Shown: positions 1-5,800 of the stretch, piece by piece
Numbering within the stretch: position 1 is the first letter of the stretch
Layout of the letters: each line of letters starts with the position of its first letter
Assembly (NCBI GenBank): GCA_046483075.1
Contig: JAWODV010000101.1
Coordinates: forward strand, 1 to 5,800
Origin: JASMTM01 sp046483075
GTDB taxonomy: Bacteria > Thermotogota > Thermotogae > Petrotogales > Kosmotogaceae
Direction of reading: 5' to 3'
Length of the DNA stretch: 5,800 bases
Program-made: the position numbers and the translations under genes
The notes under the pieces: generated by a model
Databases searched by the model: none
The model's input: only the letters and a program-made list of their open reading frames with translations
What the model was told of the DNA's origin: nothing

Positions 1-80
1 CACAAAAATATATCATAGTAATAAGAAGTATCATGCGTGTTCCTTAGATTATGCTGAGTATGAAAAGGAAGTGAGAAAAA

Positions 81-1562
81 ATGAATATTCTACTTGTTTA
101 TCCAAAATATCCTGAAACCTTCTGGAGCTTTAAACACGCGCTGAAATTTATCTCCAAAAAAGCTGCATATCCCCCTCTTGGTTTGCTAACAGTTGTATCA
201 ATGCTTCCAGAAGAATGGAACCTAAGACTTATTGATATGAACGTAAGAATCTTAAAAGATAAGGATATTCAATGGGCAGATTATGTTTTTCTTAGTGCAA
301 TGGATGTGCAACGCGATTCAGCAAACGAAGTTATTGAAAAATGCAAGAGTAATGACACAAAGATTGTCGCGGGTGGACCATTATTCACAACTGCTAATGA
401 AGAATTTAAAGGAGTTGATTATTTCGTACTAAATGAAGCTGAAGCAACGCTCAAACCTTTTCTTAATGATCTAAAAGAAGGTAATCCCAAGCATATCTAT
501 ACTTCTCATGAATATCCGGATATTACAGAGACACCGGTTCCAGCATGGGAGCTTATCAATATGAAAGATTATTCAACGATGAGCATTCAATATTCGCGTG
601 GGTGCCCTTACGATTGCGAATTTTGTGACATAGTCCTGCTCAATGGGAGGATTCCAAGAACCAAAAGCTCTGAGCAGGTTCTTGCAGAATTAGATGCACT
701 TTATAAAAGAGGATGGCGGGGCTCAGTTTTTTTGGTTGATGATAACTTCATAGGTAACAGACACAAATTGAAAAACGATATACTCCCTAAAGTTATTAAA
801 TGGGTAAAAGATAGGAATGAACCTTTCTCATTTATCACTGAAGTGTCTATAGACTTAACCGATGATAAACAGTTGATGAAGCAGATGAGTGAAGCTGGAT
901 TTACATCGTTGTTTGTAGGCATTGAAACTACAAATGAAGAAAGTCTTATTGAATGTGGCAAGATGCAGAATCAAAACCGTGATATATTATCTTCTGTGAA
1001 AACACTTCAAAGTTACGGATTCCAGGTTTTTGGTGGTTTCATTGTAGGTTTCGATAACGATACTCCATCTATATTTGAAAATCTCATTGATTTCATACAG
1101 AACAGCGGAATAGTAACTGCAATGGTGGGACTACTTACTGCACCTCCAGGAACCAAACTTTATAACCGTCTAAAAAAAGAAAATCGCCTCTTATCTAAAT
1201 TTTCAGGAAACAACACAACAATGTCCACAAATTTCATACCAAAGATGAATTACGACACACTGATAGATGGCTACAAAAAAATAGTGAAAAGCATATATTC
1301 ACCAAAAAATTTCTACAAAAGAGCCAAAACCTTCCTCAAAAATTACAATCCAAAAGTTCCAAAAGGACTACGTTTGAAGTTCGAACACTTTGTAGCTCTG
1401 ATAAAGTCTATGTGGATTCTGGGAATAAGAGAAAAAGGAGGAAGAAAGGACTACTGGAAGTTCATTTTCTGGACACTTTTTAAACGCCCCCGACTCTTTC
1501 CTCTGTCTATTGAACTTTCTATCTATGGATTTCATTTCAGAAAATCATTCGAATCGAAATGA
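81..1562 (+). CDS. B12-binding-type radical SAM protein, DUF4070/HpnP-like
   Basis: Predicted radical SAM enzyme of 493 aa, probably cytoplasmic or loosely membrane-associated. Residues 1-140 look like a cobalamin-binding (Rossmann) domain, with an FWSF stretch at 14-17, PPLG at 31-34 and AGGP at 97-100. The radical SAM core follows at about 165-370. Its cluster motif CxxxCxxC is at C175, C179 and C182 (CPYDCEFC), followed by VDDNFIGN (219-226) and GIET (280-283). The tail after about 370 matches my recollection of DUF4070. The closest characterised relative I recognise is HpnP, the hopanoid C-2 methylase, so methylation of an unactivated carbon in a lipid or other substrate is a reasonable inference, but the substrate is unknown. 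The usual DxHxxG cobalamin-ligating motif is not visible in the N-terminal domain. The ATG has an upstream AAGGA (65-69), an 11-nt spacer, which is rather long. The gene stands alone on its strand and converges with the Nudix gene. Confidence 0.87.
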   Translation: MNILLVYPKYPETFWSFKHALKFISKKAAYPPLGLLTVVSMLPEEWNLRLIDMNVRILKDKDIQWADYVFLSAMDVQRDSANEVIEKCKSNDTKIVAGGPLFTTANEEFKGVDYFVLNEAEATLKPFLNDLKEGNPKHIYTSHEYPDITETPVPAWELINMKDYSTMSIQYSRGCPYDCEFCDIVLLNGRIPRTKSSEQVLAELDALYKRGWRGSVFLVDDNFIGNRHKLKNDILPKVIKWVKDRNEPFSFITEVSIDLTDDKQLMKQMSEAGFTSLFVGIETTNEESLIECGKMQNQNRDILSSVKTLQSYGFQVFGGFIVGFDNDTPSIFENLIDFIQNSGIVTAMVGLLTAPPGTKLYNRLKKENRLLSKFSGNNTTMSTNFIPKMNYDTLIDGYKKIVKSIYSPKNFYKRAKTFLKNYNPKVPKGLRLKFEHFVALIKSMWILGIREKGGRKDYWKFIFWTLFKRPRLFPLSIELSIYGFHFRKSFESK

Positions 1563-1567
1563 TTTTC
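1540..1567 (+). terminator. Hairpin overlapping the radical SAM stop codon
   Basis: A perfect 10-bp inverted repeat: GAAAATCATT (1540-1549) and AATGATTTTC (1558-1567), with the 8-nt loop CGAATCGA. It contains the TGA stop codon (1560-1562) in its right arm. It may help end transcription or protect the mRNA 3' end. It lacks a proper U-tract after the stem and is AT-rich, so a true intrinsic terminator is uncertain. Confidence 0.4.
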
Positions 1568-1605
1568 AGTAATCGTTAAGCAATATATGTAATTCATTAT
1601 TTCTG

Positions 1606-1630
1606 TTAATCAAAACTCAGTTTTTATTAA
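1606..1630. terminator. Possible bidirectional hairpin between convergent genes
   Basis: An interrupted palindrome: TTAAT (1606-1610), AAAAC (1612-1616), loop TCA, GTTTT (1620-1624), ATTAA (1626-1630), with a single C/T mismatch. It sits between the convergent radical SAM and Nudix genes, where a shared terminator is expected. The stem is almost entirely A:T and has no clear downstream U-tract in either direction, so this is a weak call. Confidence 0.25.
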
Positions 1631-1641
1631 AGAAAAGTTAA

Positions 1642-2079
1642 TTATTTTCCCATTTTAGTGCCCCAAAAAGCAGTTATTTCGTTTAGATCAGTGTTAACTA
1701 GGTTAACCATTGGTTCAGGAAGAAGGTTATATGATTTTACTTCTGTTCTTTTTACCCAGATAAATTCAAGATGATTCTCCTTTGAAGATACTGGTTTATC
1801 ATATTTTGCACCAGACAACTCGATATTAAATATCAGATTCAGTTCTGAATTAAGCATTTCAACTCTTTTCCATGTAGCTTCAACAGCTCCTAAAAAACCG
1901 ATTATTCTGGCACCATGCCCTGTTTCTTCTTCTAGCTCACGCTTAAGAGCCTTTTCAGCCGATTCTCCTGGTTCAACATGTCCACCAGGAAGAAATGTAT
2001 TATCTGCACCTATTTCTCGAGCCAACAGAACAAAATCCCCGGAGATGATTAAAGCTCGTACCAGATAATGAAATTTCAT
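1642..2079 (-). CDS. Nudix hydrolase
   Basis: A single-domain Nudix (MutT-type) pyrophosphohydrolase of 145 aa. Enzymes of this superfamily cleave nucleoside diphosphates linked to another moiety, using Mg2+ held by the Nudix box. The box is at residues 33-55: G33, E39, the R47-E48-L49-x-E51-E52-x-G54 core, and H55 where a hydrophobic residue is usual. It is preceded by FLPGG (29-33). The protein has no signal peptide or membrane segment, so it should be cytosolic. The substrate cannot be read from the sequence; candidates are dNTPs, nucleotide sugars, ADP-ribose or dinucleotides. The ATG at 2079 has an AAGGAG ribosome binding site on the minus strand (plus-strand 2090-2095), 10 nt upstream. 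It converges with the radical SAM gene and diverges from the S9 peptidase. No confident promoter was found; an ATTATA at 2100-2105 is too close to the start to serve as a normal -10. Confidence 0.93.
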   Translation of the reverse strand: MKFHYLVRALIISGDFVLLAREIGADNTFLPGGHVEPGESAEKALKRELEEETGHGARIIGFLGAVEATWKRVEMLNSELNLIFNIELSGAKYDKPVSSKENHLEFIWVKRTEVKSYNLLPEPMVNLVNTDLNEITAFWGTKMGK

Positions 2080-2270
2080 GGTCTTCTTTCTCCTTATTGA
2101 TTATAAAAACATAAAAAAGATTAATAAAATTCATTTTTCAGGATTTCTTCTTTCAAAGTATATAATATTCAAAATTTCTGTTATGAACCATTTATAGATA
2201 ATAGCGTCAGAAAAATAAAGAATCTCCTGTGAGTTCCTATACACTTGCTGATAATCCATCATAAGCGTTT

Positions 2271-2299
2271 TTTCTATTCTGATCAGAAACTAATATAAT
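2271..2299 (+). promoter_or_regulatory. Candidate promoter of the S9 peptidase gene
   Basis: A consensus -10 hexamer TATAAT is at 2294-2299. The best -35 at 17-nt spacing is a poor TTTCTA (2271-2276). The transcript would begin near 2306 and have a leader of about 50 nt before the ATG. The region is very AT-rich, so a TATAAT by chance is possible. Confidence 0.4.
2277..2288. promoter_or_regulatory. Perfect 12-bp palindrome, candidate operator
   Basis: TTCTGATCAGAA is a perfect palindrome lying just upstream of the TATAAT at 2294-2299, in the spacer between that box and the likely -35 region. A binding site there would block RNA polymerase, so it could be an operator for the peptidase gene. 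No regulator can be assigned from the sequence; it does not resemble the dyad upstream of the GntR gene. Confidence 0.3.
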
Positions 2300-2358
2300 T
2301 GTATAAACAAAGTAAATTTTCTTTCTAAAAATTGTTAATAAATGAAAGGAGTGGTTAA

Positions 2359-4302
2359 ATGCCCGAAGTTCCGATAATTCCGCGAAAAGTGCTTTTTGGA
2401 AATCCTGACAAAGCTTCACCATCCATCAGTCCCGATGGTAAACATATAGCCTTTCTGGCACCGAAAGATGGTGTGCTTAATGTATGGATAGCACCAATAG
2501 AAAACCCTGATGATGCAAGACCGATAACAGATGACAGGAAAAGAGGAATCCGTTTTTACGAATGGGCCCGTACAAATCAATATCTATTCTACATCCAGGA
2601 CAAAGATGGAGATGAAAACTGGCATCTTTTCACTGTCAATATTCGAAACGGGAAAACACATGATCTGACCCCTTTTGAAAATATTCAGGTCAGAATATTA
2701 AAATCAAGTCCCAAATTTCCAAAAAAAATAATAGTTGGAATTAACAGAAGGGATCCTCAATGGCATGATCCCTATGAACTTAATATTGAAACGGGTAAGC
2801 TTGAGCCCATGTTCGAAAATAATGGGTTTGCAGATTTTGAGTTTGACGATGACTACAATATAGTTTTTGGTTATCAACCGGTTCCCGAAGGAATAAAAAT
2901 CATGAAACCTTCCAATGATAAAAGTTGGGAGCTCTGGGATACAGTAAGTGAAAAAGATCAGTTAACTACCAATTGCATATCAATAAGCAAAGATGGTAAA
3001 TACGTATTCTTAAAAGATAGCAGGGATCGTGATACTTCAGCACTTGTAAAATGGAATTTATCTGACAAATCAAGAACTGTACTGGCAGAACATTCCAGGG
3101 CAGATATAGATGATGTGCTTATACACCCAACTGAAAAATATCCTTTAGCTGCTTCGTTTACTTATACACGAAAAGAATGGAAGATACTGGATAATAATAT
3201 TGAAGAGCATTTTGAAAAAATAAGAACCTTTACCAGGGGAGACATTCACATTGAAAACCAGTCTCTGGACAACAGATACTGGATAGTCTCTGATACGGTA
3301 GATGACGGCCCCATAAGTTATTATATTTACGATTGTGAATCTAAAAATTCAACTTTTCTATTCACCAGCAGAGAAGCACTTGAAAACCAGCCACTCGCAA
3401 AAATGTACTCAGAAACAATAACAACTCAAGATGGGCTCGAACTAGTTGTTTACTATTCACTACCTTTAAATTCTGATACTAATAATAAGGGAATTCCAGA
3501 AAGTCCTTTGCCTACTATACTCAATCCCCATGGTGGTCCCTGGGGCAGAGATTATTGGAGTTATAATCCTTTCCATCAATGGCTTGCTAACAGAGGATAT
3601 GCAGTAATATCTGTGAATTTTAGATCCTCAACAGGTTTTGGCAAATCATTTATCAACGCTGGAGATCGCGAATGGGGTGGAAAAATCATACAGGACCAGG
3701 CAGATACCGTCAAATGGGCAATAGATAAGGGTATCGCTGATCCTGACAAAGTAGCAATAATGGGGGGCAGTTTTGGTGGCTACTCTACGCTGGCAGGCCT
3801 AACATTCTTCCCTGAGCTTTATGCATGTGGTGTTGATATCGTTGGCCCTTCCAATCTTGAAACCTTCCTCGACACCATACCTGCTTATTGGAAGCCTATG
3901 TTTGAAATGTTGGCCAACCGGGTGGGGGATCCACGAACCAAAGAAGGAAAAGAGCTCCTCAAAAAGCATTCTCCTCTCAATTATGTGGATAACATCAAAG
4001 CACCTCTACTAATCGGTCAGGGAGCAAATGATCCAAGGGTCAAAAAAGCTGAATCAGACCAAATTGTTGAAGTTATGAATGAAAAGAACATTCCTGTAAC
4101 CTATGTCCTTTATCCAGATGAGGGGCATGGTTTTGCCAGACCGGAAAATCGTTTTTCATTCTTTGCTATAGCAGAAGCATTTTTGGCTAAGTTTCTTGGA
4201 GGTTCATACGAACCCATAGGTGATGCCCTTACCAATTCCAGCCTTCAGGTCCCGAGCGGTAAAGAAGAAATACCTGGACTGGAAAAAGCACTAAGCGAGT
4301 AG
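2359..4302 (+). CDS. S9 family serine peptidase (prolyl oligopeptidase / acylaminoacyl peptidase type)
   Basis: A serine peptidase of 647 aa that probably trims short peptides in the cytosol, since no signal peptide or membrane segment is seen. The N-terminal half (about 20-370) is a beta-propeller with TolB/PD40-like blades, such as SPDG at 24-27; in this family it gates access of small peptides. The C-terminal alpha/beta-hydrolase domain (about 380-620) has HGGP at 391-394 (oxyanion region). The catalytic triad is Ser471 in GGSFGGY, Asp558 in ANDPRV and His590 in DEGHGF. All three residues are present, so the enzyme should be active. Whether it removes dipeptides, acyl-amino acids or cleaves after proline cannot be told from the sequence. 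The ATG is preceded by AAAGGAG (2345-2351) with a 7-nt spacer, which is a strong start. The gene appears monocistronic: it has its own candidate promoter and a strong terminator behind it. Confidence 0.94.
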   Translation: MPEVPIIPRKVLFGNPDKASPSISPDGKHIAFLAPKDGVLNVWIAPIENPDDARPITDDRKRGIRFYEWARTNQYLFYIQDKDGDENWHLFTVNIRNGKTHDLTPFENIQVRILKSSPKFPKKIIVGINRRDPQWHDPYELNIETGKLEPMFENNGFADFEFDDDYNIVFGYQPVPEGIKIMKPSNDKSWELWDTVSEKDQLTTNCISISKDGKYVFLKDSRDRDTSALVKWNLSDKSRTVLAEHSRADIDDVLIHPTEKYPLAASFTYTRKEWKILDNNIEEHFEKIRTFTRGDIHIENQSLDNRYWIVSDTVDDGPISYYIYDCESKNSTFLFTSREALENQPLAKMYSETITTQDGLELVVYYSLPLNSDTNNKGIPESPLPTILNPHGGPWGRDYWSYNPFHQWLANRGYAVISVNFRSSTGFGKSFINAGDREWGGKIIQDQADTVKWAIDKGIADPDKVAIMGGSFGGYSTLAGLTFFPELYACGVDIVGPSNLETFLDTIPAYWKPMFEMLANRVGDPRTKEGKELLKKHSPLNYVDNIKAPLLIGQGANDPRVKKAESDQIVEVMNEKNIPVTYVLYPDEGHGFARPENRFSFFAIAEAFLAKFLGGSYEPIGDALTNSSLQVPSGKEEIPGLEKALSE

Positions 4303-4324
4303 TTAAAAAATTAACATCATTACC

Positions 4325-4373
4325 CTGTGTATAGATCTATTTATATCAGTTTGATCTATACACAGTTTTTCTT
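4325..4373 (+). terminator. Strong rho-independent terminator of the peptidase gene
   Basis: A perfect 13-bp inverted repeat: CTGTGTATAGATC (4325-4337) and GATCTATACACAG (4353-4365), separated by a 15-nt loop. It is followed directly by the T-tract TTTTTCTT (4366-4373). It lies 22 nt after the peptidase stop codon and reads in the plus direction; there is no T-tract for the minus strand. It separates the peptidase transcript from the regulator gene downstream. Confidence 0.88.
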
Positions 4374-4525
4374 AATACTAAAGCTTCCCTTTTTTCCTTT
4401 TAAAGGCGTTACAGTATTAAACCTTAAATATTGCAAGCAATCTATTGTGGCATTCAATAAACATTTAAACCAAATTATCGCTTCAAAAAAGAAAAGAGAT
4501 GAGAAGAAAAATCTTAACCTCAATT

Positions 4526-4548
4526 TTTAGTTCGTTTATCGTACTAAA
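4526..4548. promoter_or_regulatory. 23-bp dyad, candidate operator of the GntR regulator
   Basis: Arms TTTAGTTCG (4526-4534) and CGTACTAAA (4540-4548) are inverted copies matching at 8 of 9 positions around a 5-nt centre, TTTAT. The dyad covers the place where the -35 element should be and ends 13 nt before the -10 hexamer. GntR-family dimers bind short dyads of this kind and often repress their own gene, so this is a good candidate autoregulatory site. Binding itself is inference. Confidence 0.5.
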
Positions 4549-4558
4549 GAGCGGAAAG

Positions 4559-4567
4559 TGTTATAAT
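4559..4567 (+). promoter_or_regulatory. Extended -10 promoter of the GntR regulator
   Basis: TGTTATAAT matches the extended -10 form TGnTATAAT exactly. The -35 hexamer at 17-nt spacing (4539-4544, TCGTAC) is poor, as is common for extended -10 promoters, and it falls inside the dyad. Transcription would begin near 4574, leaving a leader of about 30 nt with the ribosome binding site in it. Confidence 0.65.
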
Positions 4568-4592
4568 AAACAATTGCATATCCCTTACACAT

Positions 4593-4596
4593 GGAG
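4593..4596 (+). promoter_or_regulatory. Ribosome binding site that decides the GntR start
   Basis: GGAG (extended to GGAGTG, 4593-4598) lies 8 nt before the ATG at 4605. An in-frame GTG at 4596 overlaps this site and has no ribosome binding site of its own, so ATG 4605 is preferred. The ATG at 4591 is followed by a stop after one codon. Confidence 0.75.
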
Positions 4597-4604
4597 TGAA
4601 TTTT

Positions 4605-5345
4605 ATGAGTGCGGAAGACAAGAAAAGGCTTCCCATCTACTATGTGATAGAAAAAGAGCTGGAAAAAATGATTGAAAAGCTGGAACCAAACGACAGGCTT
4701 CCAACAGAAAAGCAGTTAGGCAAAGATTTTTCCGTGAGCAGAAAAACTATAAGAACAGCTATGTTTAATCTGGTTCGAAAAGGCTTAATCTACCGAAAAG
4801 CAGGAAAGGGCACATTTGTTTCACCTCCAAAAACAGTATATTTAGCAAATATATTGAAAGGTTTTACACAGGAGATGGAAGAATTAGGATACGATTATAG
4901 CAGTGATGTTATTGAACAAAAACTAGCAATACCAGATAAGATAGTGCAGGGGTTTTTTAAAATCTCTGAAGACCAGCCAATATTTTTTCTTTCCCGGGTT
5001 AGATATATGGATGAAATACCCGTTGCTTATCAGGAAGCCTATATTAACACTTCTATAGATTACCGGCTAGAGAAGCTACTATCAATAGATTTCTCAGGCA
5101 AAACTTCTCTTTACCGTGAACTGGCAAAAATTGGAATAATTCCAGACCATGGAGAAGAAGAAGTAAATGTAGTTAGAACTTCAAAATTCATATCAAAACT
5201 ACTAAAACAACCATCCAACGCATGTACACTTTCACGTACAATGAAAACCTGTGACGCTGAAGACAGACCACTAGAACATGTAAGTTCGTATTATCGAGGA
5301 GATCGATACACTTTCAAATTCACCTTAAATAGAGAAACAAAATAA
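4605..5345 (+). CDS. GntR family (HutC-type) transcriptional regulator with UTRA domain
   Basis: A DNA-binding regulator of 246 aa, a usual length for the GntR/HutC subfamily. The N-terminal winged helix-turn-helix spans about residues 8-73: LPTEKQL starts the helix pair, SVSRKTIRTAM is the recognition helix region, and RKAGKGTFV forms the wing. The UTRA effector domain follows at about 88-240, with typical stretches RVRYMDEIPVAYQEAYI and SYYRGDRYTF. UTRA domains in this family bind small molecules such as sugar phosphates, amino-acid derivatives or histidine-pathway intermediates; the effector here is unknown. The start at ATG 4605 is chosen on its ribosome binding site; a GTG start at 4596 would add three residues. 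The gene has its own extended -10 promoter and a dyad over the -35 region, suggesting autorepression. No transporter or catabolic operon sits beside it, so its other targets are either elsewhere or include the upstream peptidase. Confidence 0.93.
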   Translation: MSAEDKKRLPIYYVIEKELEKMIEKLEPNDRLPTEKQLGKDFSVSRKTIRTAMFNLVRKGLIYRKAGKGTFVSPPKTVYLANILKGFTQEMEELGYDYSSDVIEQKLAIPDKIVQGFFKISEDQPIFFLSRVRYMDEIPVAYQEAYINTSIDYRLEKLLSIDFSGKTSLYRELAKIGIIPDHGEEEVNVVRTSKFISKLLKQPSNACTLSRTMKTCDAEDRPLEHVSSYYRGDRYTFKFTLNRETK

Positions 5346-5512
5346 AAACTTTTAATTATCGAAAGTAAACCTGCGTTTCCGAATAATCAGTTATCCTTGA
5401 AATTTTTAAACTTTCAGATGGTTCACAATTCAATTATTCGAACACTTAAGTTGCTGTTTTTGTCTCCAATACTGATAGTTTTGCATGTCAGGCTAATTAA
5501 TTAATGGGTTTT
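5346..5512. other. Convergent intergenic region without a clear terminator
   Basis: This 167-bp AT-rich gap lies between the convergent regulator and immunity-like genes. Only weak structures are seen: ACTTT/AAAGT arms (5348-5352, 5362-5366), TGAAA/TTTCA arms (5398-5402, 5412-5416), and distant inverted 8-mers CGAATAAT (5380-5387) and ATTATTCG (5433-5440). None is followed by a convincing T-tract. Confidence 0.4.
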
Positions 5513-5800
5513 TTAACGTCTTTCAAATACTATATCATTCAACTTCTTATACTGCCAATCTCTCTCTTTATCTACATTTACATAAGAACCATCATGGTAA
5601 TGATAAAAATAGACAGCTTTGATAGCGTATGTTGAAGCTACCATGGCGTGTTTCTTAACATGTACAGTTGCGGAGGCATGAGCGGCTGAACGGGCAGCGA
5701 AGATAGCACTCTGATCATCATTATCTACATCTCTGGCTGCTGCGTGCGCTTCAAAAGCTGCTTTTCGTGCCTGGTCCACAGTAATTTGGCCCCCTATCCA
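5513..5800 (-). CDS. Imm-5-like putative immunity protein (partial, N-terminus beyond window)
   Basis: The C-terminal 95 residues of a small, probably cytosolic helical protein; the stop codon is at 5513-5515. The frame stays open to the right edge of the window. A GTG at 5779 could be read as a start, but seven more in-frame codons (WIGGQIT) precede it and fit the family pattern, in which an acidic/aromatic segment comes before ARKAAFEAHAAARDV. I therefore treat the gene as cut by the window rather than starting at 5779. Visible family traits are Ala-rich helices (ARKAAFEAHAAARDV, then AARSAAHASATVHVKKHA), then YAIKAV, then a closing ERDWQYKKL segment. These match the family annotated as 'putative immunity protein' (Imm-5-like), which I recognise from memory only. 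The biochemical role is not established; the immunity name comes from comparative genomics of polymorphic toxins. No partner toxin is visible here. The protein also has several His residues (HVKKHA, YHYHDG). Confidence 0.62.
   Translation of the reverse strand, partial: WIGGQITVDQARKAAFEAHAAARDVDNDDQSAIFAARSAAHASATVHVKKHAMVASTYAIKAVYFYHYHDGSYVNVDKERDWQYKKLNDIVFERR

Larger units (their letters stand above)
4303..4604. other. Intergenic region between peptidase and regulator
   Basis: About 300 bp with no convincing gene. It holds the peptidase terminator (4325-4373), an AT-rich stretch with no recognised signal (about 4374-4525), a 23-bp dyad (4526-4548), an extended -10 box (4559-4567) and the ribosome binding site of the regulator (4593-4596). 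A 67-codon reading frame at 4327-4530 begins inside the terminator stem and has no ribosome binding site. Confidence 0.8.

Noticed and set aside
2..115. A frame open from the left edge to TGA at 113-115, possibly the tail of an upstream gene
   Set aside because: It would overlap the radical SAM start by about 33 nt. Another frame is also open from the edge to 47. Thirty-seven open codons can occur by chance and the residues match no family I know, so neither is called.
701..961. An 86-codon minus-strand frame inside the radical SAM gene
   Set aside because: It is antisense to conserved radical SAM core sequence, with no domain; a shadow frame.
2100..2105. ATTATA (TATAAT on the minus strand) as the Nudix promoter
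   Set aside because: Transcription would start within the ribosome binding site at 2090-2095, and no -35 is seen at proper spacing.
2237..2422. A 61-codon minus-strand reading frame overlapping the start of the peptidase gene
   Set aside because: It starts inside the peptidase coding region and spans its promoter. The translation has no recognisable domain, and the overlapping peptidase is far better supported.
3821..4012. A 63-codon plus-strand frame inside the peptidase gene
   Set aside because: It is an out-of-frame shadow of the conserved catalytic domain with no recognisable domain.
4327..4530. A 67-codon plus-strand reading frame after the peptidase
   Set aside because: It starts with a non-ATG codon inside the terminator stem, has no ribosome binding site, has low-complexity Lys/Asn-rich composition at its end and resembles no family I know.
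5493..5505. Tandem TAAT/TTAA run downstream of the immunity-like gene
   Set aside because: It is a short AT-rich tract expected by chance at this base composition, with no further copies or structure.

Overview
This is a low-GC window of typical prokaryotic layout, with four complete protein genes and one partial gene at the right edge. Three things point to a bacterium, most likely a low-GC anaerobe of the Clostridia/Halanaerobiales kind: an intrinsic-terminator-like hairpin with a U-tract, a TGnTATAAT promoter box, and a GntR/UTRA regulator. The [4Fe-4S] radical SAM enzyme fits an anaerobic or microaerobic life. No rRNA, tRNA or other taxonomic marker is present. Some of these families also occur in methanogenic archaea, so the assignment is tentative.

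Layout from left to right. (1) A B12-binding-type radical SAM protein with a DUF4070-like C-terminal region, resembling the hopanoid C-2 methylase HpnP, lies on the plus strand (81-1562). (2) A small Nudix hydrolase converges with it on the minus strand (1642-2079). (3) An AT-rich divergent intergenic region of about 280 bp (2080-2358) carries a TATAAT box and a perfect 12-bp palindrome. (4) A cytoplasmic S9-family serine peptidase of the prolyl oligopeptidase/acylaminoacyl peptidase type lies on the plus strand (2359-4302) and ends in a strong 13-bp intrinsic terminator. (5) A GntR/HutC-type regulator with a UTRA ligand domain is on the plus strand (about 4605-5345). It is preceded by an extended -10 promoter and a 23-bp dyad that looks like an operator. 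(6) An Imm-5-like 'putative immunity protein' gene lies on the minus strand. It is convergent with the regulator, and its N-terminus is cut off by the right edge of the window.

The genes look like independent, mostly monocistronic units rather than one operon: neighbours are convergent, divergent, or separated by a terminator. No pathway joins them visibly. The best-supported regulatory story is autoregulation of the GntR gene through the dyad over its own -35 region. I found no transposase, CRISPR array, RNA gene or integrated element. I do not see strong evidence for a new multi-gene system. The points most worth checking are the two candidate operators, the B12-type radical SAM protein that lacks the cobalamin-ligating motif, and the edge-truncated immunity-like gene.
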